Part shown: positions 45,715 to 58,109 of the stretch, piece after piece | How positions within the stretch are numbered: the first letter of the stretch is position 1 | Layout: every line of letters starts with the position of its first letter | Source: Callorhinus ursinus | Taxonomy: Eukaryota > Chordata > Mammalia > Carnivora > Otariidae | Direction: 5' to 3' | Length of the DNA: 64,000 nt | NCBI RefSeq assembly: GCF_003265705.1 | Contig: NW_020313005.1 | Span: forward strand, 13,578,311-13,642,310 | Notes under the pieces: model-generated | Database searches by the model: none | The model's input: only the letters and a program-made list of their open reading frames with translations | What the model was told of the DNA's origin: nothing | Position numbers and translations under genes: made by a program

Positions 45715-48700
45715 ATGGCACTAAATTCATACCTTTCAATAGTTACCCTGATGTAAATGGGATAAATGCCCCAATCAAAAGACACAGGCTATCAGATTGG
45801 ATTAAAAAACAAGACCCATCCATCTGCTGTCTGCAAGAGACTCATTTCAGACCCAAAGACAACCCCAGATTGAAAGTGAGGGGGTGAAAACAACATACCA
45901 TGCTAATGGACACCAAAAGAAAGCTGGGGTGGCCATCCTTATATCAGACAAATTAGATTTTAAAACAAAGACTGTAATAAGAGTTGAGGAAGGACACTAT
46001 ATCCTATTTAAAGGGTCTATCCAACAAGAAGATCTAACAATTGTAATTATCTATGCCCCTAACATGGGAGCAGCCAATTATATAAGGCAATTGATAACAA
46101 AAGCGAAGAAACACATTGACAACAATACAATAATAGTGGGGTACTTTAACACCCCCTCACTGCAATGGACAAATCATCTAAGCAAAAGATCAACAAGGAA
46201 ATAAAGACTTTAAATGACACACTGGACCAAATGGACTTCACAGACACATTCAGAACATTCCATCCCAAAGCAACGGAATACACATTCTTCTCTAGTGCCC
46301 ATGGAACATTCTCCAGAATTAATCACATCTTAGGTCACAAATCAGGTCTCAACCGGTACCAAAAGAATGGGATTATTCCTTGCATATTTTCAGACCACAA
46401 TGCTTTGAAACTAGAACTCAAACACAAGAGGAAAGTCAGAAAGAACTCAAATACATGGAGGCTAAAGAGCATCCTATTAAAGAATGAATGGGTCAACCAG
46501 GAAATTAAAGAAGAATTAAAAAAATTCATAGAAACCAATGAAAATGAAAACACAACTGTTCAAAATCATTGGGATACAGCAAAGGCAGTCCTGAGACGAA
46601 GTATATAACATTACAAACCTTTCTCAAGAAACAAGAAAGGTCTCAAATACACAACCTAACCCTACACCTAAAGGAGCTGGAGAAAGAACAACAAATAAAG
46701 CCTAAACCCAGCAGGAGAAGAGAAATAATAAAGATCAGAGCAGAAATCAATGAACTAGAAACCAAAAGAACAGTAGAACAGATCAACGAAACTCGGAGCT
46801 GGTTCTTTGAAAGAATTAACATGATTGATAAACCCCTGGCCAGACTTAGCAAAAAGAAAAGAGAAATGACCCAAATCAACAAAATCATGAATGAAAGAGG
46901 AGAGATCACGACCAACACCAAAGAAATACAAACAATTATAAGGACATATTATGAGCAACTCTATGCCAGCAAATTAGATAACCTGGAAGAAATGGGTGCA
47001 TTCCTAGAGATGTATCAACTACCAAAATTGAACCAGGAAGAAATAGAAAACCTGAACAGACGTATAGCCACTAAGGAAATTGAAGCAGTCATCAAAAATC
47101 TCCCAAAAAACAAAAGCCCAGGGCCAGATGGCTTCCCAGGGGAATTCTATCAGACATTTAAAGAAGAATTAATACCTATTCTCCTGAAACTGTTCCAAAA
47201 AATAGAAATGGAAGGAAAACTTCCAAACTCGTTTTATGAGACCAGCATTACCTTGATCCCAAAACCAGACAAAGACCCCATCAAAAAGGAGAATTACAGA
47301 CCAATATCCTTGATGAACATGGATGCAAAATTCTCACCAAAATACTAGCCAATAGGATCCAACAGTACATTAAAGGTATTATTCACCAGGACCAAGTGGG
47401 ATTTATCCCTGGGCTGCAAGGTGGTTCAACATCCACAAATCAATCAACCTGATACAATACATTAACAAAAGAAAGAACAAGAATCATATGATCCTTTCAA
47501 TAGATGCAGAAAAAGCATTTGACAAAGTAAAGCATCCCTTCTTGATCAAAACTCTTCAGAGTATAGGGAAAGAGGGTACATACCTCAATATTATAAAAGC
47601 CATCTATGAAAATCCTACAGCGAATACCATTCTCATGGGAAAAGCTGAGAGCTTTTCCCTTAAGGTCAGGAACGCGGCAGGGATGTCCACTATCACCACT
47701 GCTATTCAACATAGGATTAGAAGTCCTAGCCACAGCAATCAGACAACAACAACAAAAAAAATCAAAGGCATCCAAATCGGCAAAGAGGAAGTCAAACTCT
47801 CACTCTTTGCAGATATGATACTGTATGTACAAAACCCAAAAGACTCCACTCCAAAACTGTTAGAACTCATACAGGAATTCAGTAAAGTAGCAGGCTATAA
47901 AATCAATGCACAGAAATCAGTGGCATTCCTATACTCCAACAACAAGACAGAAGAGAGACAAATCAAGGAGTCGGTCCCATTTACAAGTGCACCCAAAACC
48001 ATAAGATACCTAGGAATAAATTTAACCAAAGAGGCAAAGGATCTGTACTCAGAAAATTATAAAATATTCATGAAAGAAATTGAAGACACAAAGAAATGGA
48101 AAAACGTTTCATGCTCATGGATTGGGAGAACCAACATTGTGAAGATGTCAGTGCTACCTAGAGCAATCTACACATTCAATGCAATCCCCATCAAAATACC
48201 ATCCACTTTTTTCAAAGAAATGGAACAAAGAATCCTAAAATTTGTATGGAACCAGAAGAGACCCCGAATAGCCAGAGGAATCTTGAAAAAGAAAAGCAAA
48301 GCTGGCGGCATCACAATTCCGGACTTCCAGCTCTATTACAAAGCTGTCATCATCAAGACATTATGGTACTGACACAAAAACAGACACATCGATCAATGGA
48401 ACAGAATCGAGAGCCCAGAAATGGACCCTCAACTGTATGGTCAACTTATCTTTGACAAAGCAGGAAAGAATGTCCCATGGAGAAAAGACAGTCTCTTCAA
48501 CAAATGATGTTGGGAAAATTGGACAGCCACATGCAGAAGAATGAAACTGGACCATTTCCTTACACCACACCCAAAAATAGACTCCAAATGGTTGAAAGAC
48601 CTCAATGTGAGACAGGAGTCCATCAAAATCCTAAAGGAGAACGCAGGTAGCAACCTTGTCGACCTCAGCCACAGCAATTTCTTCCTAGAAGCATCGCCAA

Positions 48701-49515
48701 AGGCAAGGGAAGCAAGGGCAAAAATGAACCATTTGGATTTCATCAAGATAAAAAGCTTTTGCACAGCAAAAGAAACAGTCCACAAAACCAAAGACAACCG
48801 ACAGAATGGGAGAAAATATTTGCAAATGACATATCAGATAAAGGCCTAGTATCCAAAATCTATAAAAACTTATCAAACTCAATACCCAAAGAATAAATAA
48901 TCCAATCAAGAAATGGGCAGAAGACATGAACAGACATTTTTCCAAAGAAGACTTCCAAATGGCCCACAGACACATGAAAAAGTGCTCAACATCACTCGGC
49001 ATCAGGGAAATCCAAATCAAAACCTCAATGAGATACCACCTCACACCTGTCAGAATGGCTAAAATTAAGAAGTCAGGAAACGACAGATGTTGGCGGGGAT
49101 GTGGAGAAAGGGGAACCCTCCTACACTCTTGGTGGGAATGCAAGCTGGTGCAACCACTCTGGAAAACAGTATGGAGGTTCCTCAAACAGTTGAAAATAGA
49201 GCTACCATATGATCCAGCAATTGCACTACTGGGTATTTACCCCAAAGATACAAACGTAGGGATTCGAGGGGACGTGCACCCCAATGTTTATAGCAGCAAT
49301 GTCCACAATAGCCTAACTGTGGAAGAGCCAAGATGTCCATCGACAGATCAATGGATAAAGAAGATGTGGTTTATATAAACAATGGAATATTATGCAGCCA
49401 TCAAAAGAATGAGATCTTGTCATTTGCAACGACGTGGATGGAACTGGAGGGTGTTATGCTGAGTGAAATAAGTCAATCAGAGAAAGACAGGTATCATATT
49501 ATCTCACTGATATGA
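45715..49515 (+). pseudogene. L1 ORF2 (endonuclease and reverse transcriptase), frameshifted
   Basis: L1 ORF2p nicks target DNA and reverse-transcribes L1 RNA. Seen in order: ATG at 45715; a one-base loss soon after, near 45744; endonuclease block with LQETHF at about 45830; reverse transcriptase fingers (46569-47348, with [19 protein letters not shown]); palm (47488-48372, with [14 protein letters not shown]); C-terminal cysteine-rich region (48926-49378, [18 protein letters not shown]). The palm active site reads FADMILY where sibling copies read FADDMILY, so one catalytic Asp is missing. Several frameshifts separate the blocks. Confidence 0.9.
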
Positions 49516-49560
49516 GGAATTCTTAATCTCAGGAAACAAACTGAGTGTTGCTGGAGTGGT

Positions 49561-49580
49561 GGGGGGTGGGAGGGATGGGG
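49561..49580 (+). other. G-quadruplex motif in L1 3'UTR
   Basis: ggggggtgggagggatgggg has four G-runs of three or more with one- or two-base loops. G-rich 3'UTR tracts are a shared property of mammalian L1s. Confidence 0.75.
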
Positions 49581-49979
49581 TGGCTGGGTGATAGGCATTG
49601 GGTAGGGTATGTGCTATGTTGAGTACTGTGAGTTGTGCAAGACTGTTGAATCACAGATCTGTACTTCTGAAACAAATAATGCAACATATGTTAAGAAAAA
49701 AGAAAAAGAAGAAGATAACAGGAGGGGAAGAATGAGGGGGAATAAGTCAGATGGGGAGATGAACCATGAGAGATGATGGACTCTGAAAAACAAACTGAAG
49801 GTTCTAGAGGGGAGGAGTGTAGGGGGATGTGTTAGCCTGGTGATAGGTATTAAAGAGGGCATATTCTGCATGGAGCACTGAGTGTTATGCACAAACAATG
49901 AATCATGGAACACTACATCAGAAACTAATGATGTAATATATGATGATTAACATAACAATAAAAAAATTAAAAAAAGATA

Positions 49980-51692
49980 CCAGTAAACAAGAGGACTACA
50001 GTCCAATATCCTTTATGATTACAGATGCAAAAATCCTCAACAAAATAGTAGCAAACTGAATATAACAATACATTAAAAAATTACTCACCACAATCAAATG
50101 GGGTTTATTCCTTGGCTACAAGGATGTTTCAGTATTCCCAAATCAATCAATATGGTATGTGACATCAATAAGGGTAAGGATAAGATCATATCAAGAGACA
50201 GAAAAAGCACTTGACAAAGTACGACACCCATTTGTGATAAAAACCCTCAACAGAGTAGGTTTGGAGGGAACATACTTCAACATAATAAAGGTCATATATG
50301 AAAAACCCACAGCAAAAACTGAGAGTTTTTTCCCTAAGATCAGGAACAAGACAAGGATGTCCACTCTCACCACTCTTATTCAGTATACTACTGAAAGTCC
50401 TAGCCTCAGCAATCAGAAAACACAAAGAAAAGCATCCAAATCAGCAAGGAGGAAGTCAAATTTTCACTATTTGCAGATGATATGATACTCTATGTAGAAA
50501 ACCTGAAAGATTCTACCAAAAAATTTTTAGGACTAATACATGACTTCAGCAAAGTTGCAGGATATAAAATCAATGTATAGAAATATCTTGCATTTCTATG
50601 CACCAATAATGAAGCAGCAGAAAGAGAAATTAATAATCCCCTTTACAATTGCACCAAAAATAATAAAATACCCAGGAATAAATCTAACCAAAGAAATGAA
50701 AGACCTGTACTCTGGAAAGTATAAAACACTGATGAAAGAAACAAAGAAATGGAAAGACATTCCATGCCCATGGATTGGAAGTACAAATATTGTGAAAATG
50801 TCTATATTGCTCAAAGCAGTCTACACATTTAATGAAATCCCTATCAAAATACCACCAGCATTTTTCACAGAGCTAGAACAAACAATCCCAAAATTTGTGT
50901 AGAACCACAAAAGATCCCAAATAGCCAAAGCAATCTTGAAAAAGAAAAGCAAAGCTGGAGGCATCACAGTTAAGTAGAAAGTTAGAAAGTTAACTTCAAG
51001 ATAATTAGAAAGCTATAAAGATCAAAACAGTATGGTACTGGCACAGAAATAGATACATAGATCAGTAGAACAGAATAGAAAACCCAGAAATAAATTCACC
51101 ACTATATGGTCAATTAATCTTCGACAAAGCAGGAAAGAATGTCCAATGGGGAAAAACAGTCTCTTCAACAAATGGTGTTGGGAAAACTGGACAGGTACAT
51201 GCAAAATAATGAAACTGGACCACTTTCTTACACCATACACAAAAATAAATTCAAAATGGATGAAAGACCTATATGTGAAACAGGAAACTATTAAAATACT
51301 AGAAAAGAACACAGGCAGGAACTTCTTTGACGTTAGCCATACCAACTTTTTTCTCGATATGTCTCCTGAGGCAAGGGATCCAAAGGCAAAAATAAACTCC
51401 TGGGACTACATCAAAATAAAAAGCTTCTGCACAGCAAAGGGAACATTCGACAAAATTAAAAGGCAACCTATGGAATGCGAGAAGATTTTTGCCAATGACA
51501 TATTCGATAAAAAGTTAGTATCCAAAATATATAAAGAACTTAGACAACTCAACACCCCAAAAACAAATAATCCAATTAACAAATGGTCAGAAAACACAAA
51601 GAGACATTTTCCCAAAGAAGACATCCAGATGGCCAACAGACACGTGAAAAGATGCTCAACATCACTTATCATCAGGGAAGTATGACAATATA
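49980..51692 (+). mobile_element. Old L1 ORF2, plus strand
   Basis: Reverse transcriptase from the fingers onward: frames at 50159, 50540 and 51146, the last open for 179 codons ([20 protein letters not shown] ... [17 protein letters not shown]). Contains 'tttgcagatgatatgatact' (intact Asp-Asp). Probably the continuation of the plus-strand L1 at 34121-35860. Confidence 0.82.
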
Positions 51693-51709
51693 TTCTGGTG
51701 ATTTTTTTT

Positions 51710-51891
51710 TAATGTCTTTTAATTTTTTTATTTTTATGTTAATCACCATATATTACATAATTTGTTTTGGTGTAGTGTTCCATGATTCATTGTTTGTTCA
51801 CAACACCCAGTGCTCCATGCAGAATGTGCCCTCTTTAATACCCATCACCAGGCTAACCCATCCCCCTACCCTCCTCCCCTCTAGAAACCTC
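51710..51891 (-). mobile_element. Short L1 3' end with target-site duplication
   Basis: About 180 bases of reversed L1 3'UTR ('gttaatcaccatatattaca', 'ataacaccc'-like block). Flanked by ttctggtgatttttttt (51692-51708) and tctggtgattttttttct (51892-51909). Confidence 0.92.
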
Positions 51892-51909
51892 ATCTGGTGA
51901 TTTTTTTTC

Positions 51910-52854
51910 TAGGAATGTTTTCTTGCTCTTTTGCCATTTTTAAAACAGGGTGTAGTGTGGATGTGGTATTTATTCCTTTTCTGTTTCTCATACTTGATTA
52001 AATTTTATTTTTATTGGCCAGCTATTTATAAGAAGCTGATGTTGGGGAAGGGTAAGGACGAGGGTAGTGTGGCACTTCTACAATTCAAAGGCTTCCACCT
52101 CTATTATAGAGATGGATCTCTGTGGAACCATTGTGTATCCTCTACCTATTGAACCTGACCCAGCTCAGGGAGGTTTCTATTGCCATACCTAAATTTCTAT
52201 AGGTTCTACTCTGCCCTTACTACCAAAGGACAGCACGTGCCTTTTGAGGGATTCCCTTAAATTCAGAAGATATTTTTAATGATTTTATGATCTTTCCCTG
52301 GGTAACTGCTGAGCCCTCTCCTCTCTCCCTCCTCCTGTGCTCTTCAATCCTGCTCAAATAATTTCTATTCGGAGTGTGTCCCTCTTTAGGGCTTATGTGC
52401 TCATGCCCTTTATTTTCTCACTGCTCTCCCTACTTCCCCCCCTGGATTTTTATCACACCCCATCACAGTTTTCTGCAAGGTTCTACTATCAGTTCTGTGT
52501 TGGGCAGCATTCGTATGAAAATATAGTTTAGAGATGTTTTCTCCATCTTCTGCTTTTGTTAAAAATTGAATTTGCCTTCTTCTTATTGTCCTTGTTTCCT
52601 TATGGCTTGCTGGAGAAGTGGAATGATTCATAATTCAGCTGCCACCAAGTTTTTGCTGGAAGTTGCAACATATTTTATAATATTTACTCTATTTTGCTTG
52701 TCATATGACTTCTTCCCAGTTATTTAAATTCTTTGCACTGCTGTTGCCTCATCTTCAAAATGGATGTAGGAATACACTGAGATACTAAAGTTCGTATCAT
52801 ATATGGTATGTGGCAAATGTTCATAAGATTGTAAATGATAATGACGATGGTGAT

Positions 52855-52885
<31 letters not shown>

Positions 52886-53480
52886 CCTGGAAGTCCAAGT
52901 CTGTGGATACTTACTGATAGAGGAATGGAAGACGTGGTTTGAATTAATATGGAATTTTTAGAAACATTATGAACTTTCTGCTGTGCTGTTTCCTGTCATT
53001 AAATAGATCTAGAAATACTTGGTTTGATTGAGTAAAAATAATGCTACACATTATCATACATATGACTATTTAATAATTGTGGCTAATTAGCATGCAGAAA
53101 TATAACAGCATATTATTAGGGATGTCCAGTTAATTTCATTATATACTTGATTATAATACTAAACTTGACCAGTTTATGTCACCTCAGTTGGCTCAACTCC
53201 AATTATGATATTTGCCTTTTTAGAGTTAAGTGTAAAAACAGTAAGTTTTCTGTGGCTACCTTTATTATGACTTTTTTTTTTTAAATCTACAATTCATAAT
53301 GATTTGGATACCTGAACCAAGAAAATTGTTTTCTTCTCTACTACAGTGCCTTCTAATCTCTTTTTCTGCCAAAACATTCACCAAAGCTTTCAAAGTCAGC
53401 TTGTTTTCAGTTATTCTTTCTTCTTGTACTATCTCTCAAGAGATTTGGAAGTTAATCTGTATTTGTTTATATGTAATTTT
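51910..53480. other. Intergenic, largely unique
   Basis: No gene recognised. A (GAT/GGT)n run at 52838-52886 is the only simple repeat. The open frames of 60-75 codons show no domain. Confidence 0.5.
52838..52886. repeat. (GAT)n microsatellite
   Basis: GAT repeats with GGT and GAC variants. Confidence 0.85.
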
Positions 53481-53484
53481 TAAA

Positions 53485-53520
53485 AATTTTATTATGTTAT
53501 GTTAATCACCATACATTATT
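53485..53520 (-). mobile_element. Tiny L1 3' end fragment
   Basis: 'ttttattatgttatgttaatcaccatacatta' is the reversed terminal sequence of the young L1s here, only about 36 bases long. Either an extreme 5' truncation or a filler copied during break repair. Confidence 0.65.
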
Positions 53521-53584
53521 AATTAAAAAATCAGAAATTCTCCATAATTTCATTAATATCTTAAAAAATATCATTCTTTTTACT

Positions 53585-53880
53585 CAAAGCCTAAATCAAA
53601 TATCACTTCCTCTGTGAAGCCTTCCTTGACCCTTCCAGTGCAATTAGAGAAATTTACTTTTCTGTTGGAACACTTCCACATTGTCCTATGTTTGTACACA
53701 GCAGTTGGCGTCTAGTGCAGAATTGAATGAGACATATTTATATCCCCAGTCAGGCTCTATGTTTCTTGAAAATGTGGGCTGCATCTTTCTACATCCTCAG
53801 AACCTAGCATAATGCCCAGCATTGAGAGGTACTCAATAAATATTTGTCATACAAATGAATACATTCTTGGTAAATGCTCC
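53585..53880 (+). mobile_element. L2 3' end
   Basis: 'cacttcctctgtgaagccttccttgaccc', later 'cctcagaacctagcataatgcccagc' and 'ctcaataaatatttgtcat'. Typical L2. Confidence 0.88.
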
Positions 53881-53974
53881 TAAGGGTAGTTTTGTTATTA
53901 AAATTTCTTCCTAGTAAATGTCACAAATAACATTGAATATGTGATTTTGAACTCTAAAATTAAAAAAACTGGAC

Positions 53975-54095
53975 AAATATTTGACCCAGGCAAAACAATG
54001 TAATCTCTATGGGCCTTATTTAGTCATTTGTAAAATGAAGGGTTTGTATACTGTAATCTCCAAAGATCCTTGTAGCTTCAAAGTTCTATAACTTT
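53975..54095 (+). mobile_element. MIR-like fragment
   Basis: 'gggccttatttagtcatttgtaaaatgaagggttt' matches the conserved core of MIR-type SINEs. Confidence 0.55.
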
Positions 54096-54339
54096 ATAAC
54101 ACATAAGAATTGAATAAAATAGAGAAGGTGGTGGTAGCACATGCTTTCAACTCCACTTTTTCTACCAGCTTCTTTCTAGAATGGCAACATTAAAATAAGC
54201 CCAAATCTGGAAGGATCTAAGTGAGTATAGGCAATGCGTTCTAGGAAAAACAAAACAGATAGGAAGGGAGAGTCAAGGACTCACTAAAGGGTGGTTTGAA
54301 TTAATTGTGATACTGCCAAATAATGAAATATTTGCAGCT

Positions 54340-54560
54340 ATTAAAATTTTATATAGGACCACAATAAGATATCATTTCACAACCATTAGAATGGTTAATA
54401 TTAAAAAGACTAATCAGACCAAATTTTCAAAAGAATGTGGAATGATATAAACTTTCATTTATAGTTGATAAAAATATATAATGTAACATTTAAGAGAAAA
54501 GTCTGGAAATTTTTTAGAAAACTAACATATACCTACTCTATGATTCAGCAATTTCTCTCT
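54340..54560 (+). mobile_element. Old L1 ORF2 end
   Basis: 'aataagatatcatttcacaa', 'attagaatggttaat', 'tatgattcagcaatttc': diverged ORF2 C-terminal region. Confidence 0.65.
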
Positions 54561-54860
54561 TAAGTACTTTTAATTTATTTAAATTAATGTACAGTAAAAT
54601 GGACCTTTTTGTCATAGAGTTTTATGAGTTTTAAGACATAAATAGATCATGTAATCAGCCCACAATCAAGATACAGTTCTGTCACCCCCCCAGATTTCCT
54701 AGTGCTTTCATTCTGTAGTTATTCTCCCCCAACCCTATTCTTGATAACCACTGACATTTTTTCTCTTGGTATCATTTTGTTTCTTTTTTCCAGAATATCA
54801 TATAAATAAATAGAATCATACAATATATAATCTTCTGAGGCAGGCTTCTTTCACTCTTAA
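54561..54860 (-). mobile_element. Old L1 3'UTR, reverse
   Basis: 'aagatacagttctgtcaccc', 'ataaccactgacattttttc', 'cataaatagatcatgtaatc': resembles the old element at 16806. Confidence 0.65.
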
Positions 54861-54864
54861 AGTT

Positions 54865-56060
54865 GAAAGCTGAATAATGAGCAACGGGTAAGCAGGGATG
54901 GAAGAGGGAAGAAAGAGTGTTCTAGGCAGAGGGCACGTGAGCAGTCACAGAGACCTGATAGAGAGTATGTATGAAGCATGGATTCTTTCATTTCATTCCA
55001 TGGATTTTTATCAAGCTGCTTCTCTGTGCCACACTCTGCTCTAGGTGATAAGAATGTAGCAGTGGCAAGAGATCTTAGTTCATGTATGGAGAGTGGCTTG
55101 AGATGAGACTGCATGATAGGCAGAACCAAGATCTTGCAGACACCTGAAGGTCATATTAGGATTTTAGGATTTCTCTTAAGGGCAATGGAAAATGAGAGTT
55201 GAATCTTTTGAAAGACTCCATGGAAGAGGTGGGGTTTGAGATAGACTCTGAAAGATAAATGAAGTTTCATTTGATATAGGGCAAAATATGTTCAACTGGC
55301 AAAGGTGGATAGAGATAGAAAGTAGGGTCAAGGGAACAGGATGACCAAAAATACATGAAAAGCAGAAAATTGTGGGGTATCTTCAGGAAGTTGGTGAATG
55401 TAGTTTACATTGGGTCAGACATGAGTATGATAAAACAACAACAACAACAACAACAGTATAATAAAGGATCTGAGTTTAGTAAGGTTGATTTAAGCTATCT
55501 TCCTGTGAACTATAAATGACAGAGAGAGGAGTTAAAATTCAAATTGCAAATATCATTTATTTGCCACATTTCATCTTTGTAAATATATTTAGTGAATGCT
55601 TGTTTGTGTTGCTATTAAGCCAGATAAGCCATACACAGAAAAAATTTTCAATTTTTTAATGGAGTGTTGCAGAATCATATTGTTCATGTCTTACATGGAA
55701 ATTATGCTGAGCTGTGCTTGTTTTTAGTTTGAAAAGAGTGTTGTAGCATGAAACTTTATCATTTCTTAACCACTTTATTTTTGCTGATGTTATCTAACAT
55801 TTGGCATTAGAGCTAAATAATTGATTTCATAAAAATCTGGATATTTTCACTGAAAATTATGGAAATCACCCCATGAGCACAATTTAAAATGTTATAGTAG
55901 GATAAATAATATGTATAAAAGAAATCAAGCAATCCATAAACTTTTGGTTTTAGTAAAATTAGGGTTCAACTTCAGAGTATCATATTATATTAGGTGAGTA
56001 GCAAAACTACTGTGCTTTAATTTTCTTATATGCCCAAATGTTATAAATGCCTAGTGCTTT
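54865..56060. other. Intergenic, ancient repeat remnants, family unresolved
   Basis: 'ttctaggcagagggcacgtgagcagtcac' and 'tggaagaggtggggtttgag' have the flavour of an old dispersed repeat I cannot name. A (CAA)n run sits at 55434-55456. Confidence 0.4.
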
Positions 56061-56064
56061 GTAG

Positions 56065-56150
56065 ACAAAGAGTATGGTGTAGAGGTTAATAGTGAAAGCC
56101 CTTCAATCAGACTGCCTAGATTTGAATACTGGCTGTCCCTGTTGGTAGAC
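56065..56150 (+). mobile_element. MIR fragment
   Basis: 'tggtgtagaggttaatagtg', 'ttcaatcagactgcctagatttgaatact': MIR 5' half. Confidence 0.7.
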
Positions 56151-58100
56151 TTGATGCACTATCCAGTTCTCCATTTAAGGAAGAACATGTTGTTTCAGCT
56201 GCTGAGAATGCTGTTGGCAGACAGTATTAAACTGTCATCTCCACTGGATTGACAAAGCTGTGGAGAGACCACTTGCCCAAGTTAATGCCCTTCTCATGTG
56301 GGCCTACATCCATTTCTTGATTGAGGCAATTGTATAAAGGTTGACCATTTTTTCCCAGGACAGGACAACTCTGATGGGCCATTTTTGCCCTAGCATTCAC
56401 TGTGGAGTCTGTTGCTGAACTTGCATTATACATAAACTTCTTCTGCTTACTTCTGACACCTTCCCCTCTCTCCCACAGATATTGAACATAGGGCACTCCT
56501 TATTAAACAGCCTCCCGAAGAAATCTGATATCAGAGTCTGATTCCCATAAAACTCAATCTGTGACAGTTGGTCCTTAGAATGGTCTGAGAAACCAGGTGA
56601 TGGGACTGCTTTAGAGTGAGGTCACTGGGAGTAGGCGGAGTACAGACAGTCCTTAGCATATGGAGTGGTCCAATAGTTAAAGCTTTAACTGGTGATAAGT
56701 TGGGTTGGTAAATTGGTAGAAGGGAATGTGTTAGCTGGATCTATAATTTAAGTGTTTGGAAAGTGTGGGGGGAAAAGTAATTATAAATAATTATAAGGGG
56801 AAAATTATAATTATAATTATATGGCTATTGCTAGGCTCACTTGACATGCTAGAAAAAGATAACAAAAGACTAAGAACAATTAATACTCAATTGAAAGCTG
56901 GTGTGCAACCAGTGAGTCTCCTTTTAGCATAGAGAGGGCTTTTTATCTCCTGAAGAAGTCAGAGAAACCTGAATTCAGCATAGTACTTAATCATCAGAAG
57001 AACCACACTTCACAGAAGGTTAAACTCCCACTCAAAGTAAGTCTGCTATGAAAAAAATAAGAGCTAACATATATAGTGGGAACATCTGGCTTCTTGCCCC
57101 AGAAATATTAAATTCCTAGGTTTCCCTAAAACCTCTGAGCCTGCAGAACTGGCCAGATCTCTCTATTAAGAACTAATATTACTCTCTTTTGCTTGAAGAG
57201 AGTGCAGAGGACTCTTCTTTGCAAATCAACATGTAAACCCCCTCAGGATCTGTCCTTATATCCCACCCCCACCACTACAAATACAATTAATTAGAATTAC
57301 ATGACACCATAACACAGCCAAGAAGTACTGAGCTTGAAAATGCAAGAAAGGGGCTAAACCCCAAAGTAACTATGTGACCTAGCTAACCTGTGTAGTCAGG
57401 AGCCAGAGGAATACACATGAGACTGAATTCTAAGGGTGTTTGATCAAAGGGACAGACACATTAAGAATGGAAAAAGGAGAGTTTAATGATTTGGGGAGTA
57501 CTCCCCCAAGGTTCAGAATGTATACCCTAACCAGGACCCTAGGAAATGGTGAAGAATTGCTATTAGAGTGGCTTCCAAAAGCATGGGAAAGGCAATGGCC
57601 CATTCTAAGTGAGATTGAAATGCTAGGTTTGCTGTGACAGATGGTAGAATAAGGGATTTTAAAATTCAGGAAAGTGGACATGTGGAGCAGATAGATTATG
57701 GAAGGTTAGAAACCTCACCAGATTAGGTTTTATCATTTAAAACTATCATTTAATTATTATGATTAGGTTTTATTAATTTTTTTCAATTCTTGATTTTTTC
57801 CATTTCCATAAATTGTTTATTTTTCAAATATACAACTCACTTTTCATAGTTTCATGTTTCATATTTTCAAATTTATCATTTATTTCTTTAAACATAATAG
57901 GATGCTTGGTTATACTTTGCATCTGGTAATTTCCAATATCTAAAATCTTACTGAATTTTTTTCTATTTCTACTGCGTCTTACTCTTATGCCTTATTTCTT
58001 ATCATGCTATAAACTATAAACCATTCATTTTCCTTGGAAAACTATTTGTGAAAATTATTTGAAGCCTAAAAGAAGACAGATTCTTCCAGGGAGGAAGAGA
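56151..58100. other. Intergenic, no gene; possible leading part of the ERV
   Basis: Unrecognised, with an AT-rich palindromic patch at 56779-56822. Parts of 57380-57660 may belong to the retroviral remnant downstream (frame 57440-57637, no firm domain). 57720-58050 looks like an old reversed L1 3'UTR ('aatttccaatatctaaaatctt'). Confidence 0.4.
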
Positions 58101-58109
58101 CAGAGGATG

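Larger units (their letters stand above)
40975..49978 (+). mobile_element. Nearly full-length L1, plus, interrupted by another L1
   Basis: 5'UTR from 40975 (GGTCAGAGCGAGATGG) to 44744, ORF1 at 44745, ORF2 at 45715, 3'UTR from about 49516 with the end 'gatgattaacataacaat' and A-rich tail. The 5'UTR carries an inverted duplication (41315-41411 / 41807-41903) and a reverse L1 insertion (42478-44364). ORF1 has two in-frame stops, ORF2 several frameshifts and a lost catalytic Asp. Best preserved L1 here but inactive. Confidence 0.92.

Noticed and set aside
56227..56496. An 89-codon minus-strand frame in unique intergenic DNA
   Set aside because: No domain, no splice or promoter context, and length within chance expectation.
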